DNA of 64,000 nt, from assembly GCA_965226755.1 (NCBI GenBank), contig CBDDDT010000003.1:62001-126000 (forward strand), given 5' to 3'. The translations under genes were made by a program, and so were the position numbers. Position 1 is the stretch's first letter. Each line of letters opens with the position of its first letter. Of the stretch, positions 60,676 to 64,000 are shown piece after piece. A model generated the notes under the pieces. It worked only from the letters and a program-made list of their open reading frames with translations. It was not told the origin of the DNA and ran no database searches. This DNA is from Bog-113 sp965226755. GTDB lineage: Bacteria > Acidobacteriota > Terriglobia > Bryobacterales > Bryobacteraceae.

Positions 60676-61203
60676 ATGACCCTCGATCAAAAAATTCAAG
60701 TTTGGGTGGCCGTTGGCACATGGCTTTCCAGCATCGGAACCATTGCCGCTGTAATTGCTGCACTATATCTGGCACGACGCGGCGAGGACGCGCGCCTCAA
60801 TGTTCAGGTTGGTCTGATGGAGGTTGTTATCGGCGATGGAAGTCCTTTTCAGGAGCATGTCGGCATAAGCGTCACGAATTTGGGAGAGCGCCCCGTTACC
60901 GTCAACACCGTTGGTTGGGCTGTCGGCAAAGGCAAAAAGCGGAGATTCGCAGTTCAGCCTTTGAATAGCCCTCATTCCGCGCAGTATCCAATTGAGCTTG
61001 CCCACGGCAAAAGCGCAAGTTTTTTGGTGTCGTTCGACATGATGCCGGGTTGGAAAAGAGAGTTTGCTACTGGCTTCGTCAAAGACCTTTCAGACAAATC
61101 CCTCAACACGCTCGTTGCACAAGTTCATACATCGGTCGGGAAAACCTTTGATGTCCACCCCCGGAAAGACTTGCTCGATGCATTGAAGGAATTTCGGAAG
61201 TAA
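60676..61203 (+). CDS. Small membrane-anchored protein of unknown function
   Basis: 175 residues. One N-terminal helix (VAVGTWLSSIGTIAAVIAALYLARRGEDARL) then a beta-rich domain (HVGISVTNLGERPVTVNTVGWAVGKGKKRRFAV). Similar single-helix proteins with immunoglobulin-like folds occur on phages and integrated elements. The ATG is 29 bases after the previous stop. No function is known. Confidence 0.65.
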   Translation: MTLDQKIQVWVAVGTWLSSIGTIAAVIAALYLARRGEDARLNVQVGLMEVVIGDGSPFQEHVGISVTNLGERPVTVNTVGWAVGKGKKRRFAVQPLNSPHSAQYPIELAHGKSASFLVSFDMMPGWKREFATGFVKDLSDKSLNTLVAQVHTSVGKTFDVHPRKDLLDALKEFRK

Positions 61204-61249
61204 GCGGGTTAGTTTCAGAAGAAGTTCTTTGTGGAAGGGATTTTACGCC

Positions 61250-61642
61250 ATGCCTTACCGACTTCAAAAGCCATACGTCATTGTCAACGGACAAAAACTC
61301 GTCAGCCCCACCGCCGTCCCGCAACGGATGCCATTCTGCGAGAGCTGCAACGAGTTAGCAGCCACTAACGCAAGCGTTTATACCGAACTTGCCCCCGACA
61401 AATGGTGGAAGTGGTTTTCGTATCCGCGGTTTTCTTGCCAACCGGAAGCGTTAATGGGATGTGAGAGGCATCCTGTCGAACCAGAACTTCGTTTTTTGGA
61501 CGGACGAGTCGAACCATTCCTCCGGGTTCCGTTGACTAGATGGCAGCGGCTGACGGAATGGGATGCTCTTCTCGTAGCTGCTGTTCTTGCCTTGATCTTT
61601 GCGGTCATCATTGAGGTGTTCGTTCGCCTCATGCGCCTTTAG
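61250..61642 (+). CDS. Small protein with C-terminal membrane helix and a Cys-pair motif
   Basis: 130 residues from ATG 61250; a TTG at 61229 is a weaker option. CESCNELAATNASVYTELAPDKWWKWFSYPRFSCQPEALMGCERHP has four Cys that could bind a metal. The C-terminus (WDALLVAAVLALIFAVIIEVFV) is a transmembrane helix, so this could be a tail-anchored membrane protein. Not recognised. It ends the probable operon, followed by a terminator-like hairpin. Confidence 0.55.
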   Translation: MPYRLQKPYVIVNGQKLVSPTAVPQRMPFCESCNELAATNASVYTELAPDKWWKWFSYPRFSCQPEALMGCERHPVEPELRFLDGRVEPFLRVPLTRWQRLTEWDALLVAAVLALIFAVIIEVFVRLMRL

Positions 61643-61654
61643 TGGCAATCCCCA

Positions 61655-61684
61655 CCCGCGTCGGCAACACCGGCGCGGGTTCTT
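61655..61684 (+). terminator. Probable intrinsic terminator
   Basis: CCCGCGTCGG (61655-61664) and CCGGCGCGGG (61670-61679) form a 10-bp stem with one mismatch and a 5-base loop, 12 bases after the preceding stop, followed by TTCTTG. The T-run is short, so it may be partial. Confidence 0.5.
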
Positions 61685-61805
61685 GCTCCGCAACGAAAAT
61701 TCGGCTCGACACGAATCAGAGAACGATTCACACTCCGCCGTTACGCGGCTGTTGCCGCGTCTTGCCTCATAATTCTCGGAGTTAGCAAAGCCCAGAAACA
61801 GCAAA

Positions 61806-61822
61806 GCCCGCCAGTGGCGGGC
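61806..61822. repeat. Perfect inverted repeat in the gap before the winged-helix gene
   Basis: GCCCGCCA-G-TGGCGGGC is an eight-bp perfect palindrome with one central base in the 348-base gap 61643-61990. Such a site is more likely a protein-binding operator than a hairpin. The gap otherwise shows only a TTTGCGCC-type AT-rich stretch and the ribosome site AAGGAG at 61976-61981; I see no clear iterons. Confidence 0.35.
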
Positions 61823-61990
61823 CGTACAGTCCGGCGTGAACCGGGGAATTTCGTGTTCTGTTGCAAGACCGACTATCCTCCAAAACCCGATCCGATGCAA
61901 GCGAAAAATCATCCTTTCGCTAACGGGTTGTTTTGCGCCGATTTTCGGCCCCTCCGGGCGGTTTATTCACACCCCAAGGAGCGAATCACC

Positions 61991-62506
61991 ATGATCGAGA
62001 AACAATTCGGGACCGAGTACGGCCCTGCCCTGCAACGCGGCGACAAAACCGCCTGTATCGTCAGCCTGCAAGCCGAGATCGACCGTTTGGGCGGCGTTCC
62101 ATACGGCTGGATAAGGATTTACGAAACCCTTCTGTTCGCATTCTACAACCCGCGCACGGGCCAATGCTTCCCCTCTCACAAGGCGATAGCGATCAAGGCG
62201 AGATGCGGCGTCAGGACCGTGCAGCGAGCCTTGAAATGGGCGCAGAAGAACGGCCTCATTCAATGGGCGCATGGGTTGGCGCGTGACGGCTGGCGCGTCA
62301 TTCGGACCAGCAACCGCTACGCCTTCGCCGCGTTTCTGACCATGCGCCGCATTCTGGTTTCAATCGCCGCCTCTAACGGCCGAAGACGCCGAGGAATACC
62401 CACCTCATATATATCTAGCCGATCTCTCGCCGAGATTTCCGCCGAAGCCAAGTCATTTTCTCTCCCTCCTGCCTCTTCTTCTTTCCGAAATCTCTCAAGG
62501 CAGTAG
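61991..62506 (+). CDS. Winged-helix protein, possible replication initiator-like or regulator
   Basis: 171 residues from ATG 61991, with AAGGAG ten bases upstream. The central part (YNPRTGQCFPSHKAIAIKARCGVRTVQRALKWAQKNGLIQW) is a HTH_36/RepA-like winged helix typical of phage and plasmid replication proteins. A basic C-terminus (NGRRRRGIPTSYISSRS) follows, possibly altered in frame near its end, as the tail looks low-complexity. Function not certain. Confidence 0.65.
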   Translation: MIEKQFGTEYGPALQRGDKTACIVSLQAEIDRLGGVPYGWIRIYETLLFAFYNPRTGQCFPSHKAIAIKARCGVRTVQRALKWAQKNGLIQWAHGLARDGWRVIRTSNRYAFAAFLTMRRILVSIAASNGRRRRGIPTSYISSRSLAEISAEAKSFSLPPASSSFRNLSRQ

Positions 62507-62583
62507 GAAAAAGAAGACATCGGCGGGTTTTTCCGCTGCCGGGGTGCGCAACAGTCTTGCCCGCCCCCTGCCCTACGTCCCCT

Positions 62584-62612
62584 TTGCAGACGAGCCGCGC
62601 GCGGTGTATTGT
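62584..62612 (+). promoter_or_regulatory. Promoter of the vapBC pair
   Basis: TTGCAG at 62584-62589 and TATTGT at 62607-62612 with a 17-base spacer, 33 bases before the vapB ATG. A GTTAAC palindrome immediately downstream (62611-62616) may be the autoregulation site. Confidence 0.5.
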
Positions 62613-62645
62613 TAACGGGCGATAATGATGAAGGAGGCCGACGCC

Positions 62646-62897
62646 ATGACCATTCAGATCACCAAACCCGAAGTCGAGGCGTTGATTAATCAGCGTCTCC
62701 GGTCGGGCGGGTTCAAGGACGCCGAAGATGTTGTTTGGCAAGCCCTTCAATCTTCGCCACCGGAAGCGGCAGCAACGCCGCCGAAAAACGCCCAATCCGC
62801 AAAAAACATGGTCGAGCTATTTGCGCCACTACGCGGCCTCAATATCGATTTTGAGAGCGACAGGAGCAAGGACACGGGCCGGGATATCAACCTGTGA
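62646..62897 (+). CDS. vapB: VapB-type antitoxin
   Basis: 83 residues from ATG 62646, with GAAGGAGG about ten bases upstream; the longer frame from 62625 is unlikely. MTIQITKPEVEALINQRLRSGGFKDAEDVVWQAL is an N-terminal antitoxin DNA-binding segment of the ParD/PSK-type (ribbon-helix-helix-like) family; the C-terminal half (LFAPLRGLNIDFESDRSKDTGRDI) is the toxin-wrapping tail. Its stop overlaps the vapC start by four bases, as usual for these pairs. Confidence 0.85.
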   Translation: MTIQITKPEVEALINQRLRSGGFKDAEDVVWQALQSSPPEAAATPPKNAQSAKNMVELFAPLRGLNIDFESDRSKDTGRDINL

Positions 62898-63337
62898 AAG
62901 GGTATCTGGTAGACACAAATATCCCTTCAGAACTCACCCGCGAAAGGCCCGATGCGCGGGTTGCTGCATTTCTCGACAGAGCTGGCCAGAGCCGCGTGTT
63001 TCTTAGTGTTCTGACGATTGGCGAAATCTGCAAGGGAATTGCCGAACTCCCAGCCAGCCAGAAGCGTACCGGGTTGCAGGACTGGCTTGATATCGAGGTT
63101 CGCTCATGGTTCGCCGGGCGCATACTGCCGGTTACAGAACCAATCGCCGAACGCTGGGGAAATCTCGCCGCCGCCGCGAAGCAAAAAGGCATGACCTTGG
63201 CCGTCGTGGATGGAGTGATTGCGGCAACAGCCCTCCACCACGACCTCACCGTCGTCACCCGGAATGTGAAAGATTTTGCCGGTCTTGGCGCGGACGTTTT
63301 AAACCCTTGGGACGACACAATCCCGCCGGTAAATTAG
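62894..63337 (+). CDS. vapC: VapC-type PIN-domain RNase toxin
   Basis: 147 residues from GTG 62894 (GTGA overlap with vapB). PIN catalytic acids are present: Asp7 (VDTNIPSEL), Glu44 (TIGEICKG), Asp106 (AVVDGVIAATA) and Asp127 (TRNVKDF). It is an Mg-dependent RNase toxin held in check by VapB. Converges with the ParA-like gene, sharing four bases. Confidence 0.92.
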   Translation: MKGYLVDTNIPSELTRERPDARVAAFLDRAGQSRVFLSVLTIGEICKGIAELPASQKRTGLQDWLDIEVRSWFAGRILPVTEPIAERWGNLAAAAKQKGMTLAVVDGVIAATALHHDLTVVTRNVKDFAGLGADVLNPWDDTIPPVN

Positions 63338-63984
63338 CTGGCTATCGCTTGCGACATTGGCGGCCTGGTTTGCCGTTCATCGAACGTGTCGGACATTGTA
63401 TCGAATACCCGCCGCGCCAGTTGCCGCACCGGCGAAGATGGAGCATCGAGCGATGCGGCTAACAATTCAGAAACCGAGTTGACGAACGGAATGGGCGTGT
63501 TGATTACCCGCAGCGGGAACGCTTTTGTCAGTGCTTCCACGTAAAACAGCGCCGCCCGTTCCGCAAAGGAATTTGTCGGCCAGGCAGTGGGCCACGCAAC
63601 CGCGTTCGGTATTCGCCTCATATCGCCCGCGACAGTATCCAAATCTTCCTCGGAGGCCCGGAACGGTAAAAGGCACAGGTTGGCCTCAGCTGCAATTGCC
63701 GCGTCGAAGGCAGGGCGATTGCCGCCGCCGTCTATAATGAGCCAGCCGTTAAGCGTCAGATGACTTGCGCCGAGAATATTAGCCAATTGGTGTGGTTCTC
63801 TGCCATCGAGTACGCTGTACGGCCTCCCCTCCCCGCGAATTTTCCGGTTCGGATCGGTAAGCACATACGCCGCAGGCTGATTGCGGAGAACTGCGCCGAG
63901 GCAAGCCAGATGCGCTGTCGCCGACTTTCCAACGCCGCCCTTGCTCCCGGCGATGAACACGACATTCATGTTCGTCTTGTTCAT
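63334..63984 (-). CDS. ParA/MinD-type ATPase
   Basis: 216 residues. Deviant Walker A IAGSKGGVGKSATAHL (KGGVGKS at 15-21), a Walker A'-like segment YVLTDPNRK and Walker B WLIIDGGGNRP; the C-terminal half is unusual (SPVRQLARRVFDTMSDTF). It resembles partition or conjugation-type ATPases of plasmids and integrative elements. A ParB partner is not visible before the right edge. Start at ATG 63984 or the internal ATG 63969. It lies at the end of the window but appears complete. Confidence 0.8.
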   Translation of the reverse strand: MNKTNMNVVFIAGSKGGVGKSATAHLACLGAVLRNQPAAYVLTDPNRKIRGEGRPYSVLDGREPHQLANILGASHLTLNGWLIIDGGGNRPAFDAAIAAEANLCLLPFRASEEDLDTVAGDMRRIPNAVAWPTAWPTNSFAERAALFYVEALTKAFPLRVINTPIPFVNSVSELLAASLDAPSSPVRQLARRVFDTMSDTFDERQTRPPMSQAIAS

Positions 63985-64000
63985 GCGCCGCGCTCCAATA

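Overview
The window is high-GC DNA from a soil-type bacterium, most likely an acidobacterium of the Solibacter/Bryobacter group. The evidence is a TIGR03435 'soil-associated' family gene (12741-13565), several acidobacterial-type secreted proteins with TIG-like or cell-surface repeats, a short-form DapB, and tightly packed ATGA-coupled genes. This taxonomic placement is inference from gene content only.

Layout. 1-2.6 kb: the 3' end of a GMC oxidoreductase, its Tat-secreted small subunit and a Tat-secreted TIM-barrel isomerase. 2.6-8.3 kb, minus strand: a compact operon dapB-dapA-dapD-SDR-glcE-glcF (lysine/peptidoglycan precursor synthesis plus glycolate oxidation). 8.4-24.3 kb: an accessory region with a Panacea-domain antitoxin-like operon, secreted proteins, a HEPN protein, a gene split by an IS630-type element, a 930-residue tectonin-repeat protein, broken genes, VOC-fold proteins and a stub of a DUF1778 antitoxin. 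Two 124-bp direct repeats, each carrying a tRNA-Ser-like 3' end, bound the middle of it (17.28-23.0 kb).

24.3-44.4 kb, minus strand: an amidohydrolase, a DUF1990 gene and a large exopolysaccharide cluster with seven glycosyltransferases, a nucleotide-sugar epimerase, a membrane glycosyltransferase, a Wzx-type flippase, a Wzy/ligase, a Wzc-type co-polymerase/kinase, a Wza-type export protein, a ribbon-helix-helix protein, a CpsB-type phosphatase and a TonB-like protein. Most genes overlap by 4 bases. Three helically phased ACAGAAA repeats lie just upstream of the ribbon-helix-helix gene.

44.6-49.8 kb, plus strand: a branched-chain amino acid operon ilvB-ilvN-ilvC-cimA preceded by a textbook transcription attenuator (promoter, 25-codon leader peptide rich in Ile/Val/Leu codons, antiterminator, terminator). 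49.8-57.4 kb: a frameshifted DUF2156 gene, a PilZ-like protein, GH2 and GH1-like glycosidases, and a 921-residue fusion of a glycosyltransferase to a flavoprotein.

57.4-64 kb: tRNA-Arg(CCG), then tRNA-Ser(GCU), whose 3' end is the left border of an integrated element. The element starts with a decayed tyrosine recombinase gene and a HigA remnant. It continues with unrecognised membrane proteins, a winged-helix replication-type protein, VapBC and a ParA-like ATPase, and runs off the right edge. Several single-base frameshifts (10.48, 22.02 and 50.56 kb) could be real decay or assembly errors.
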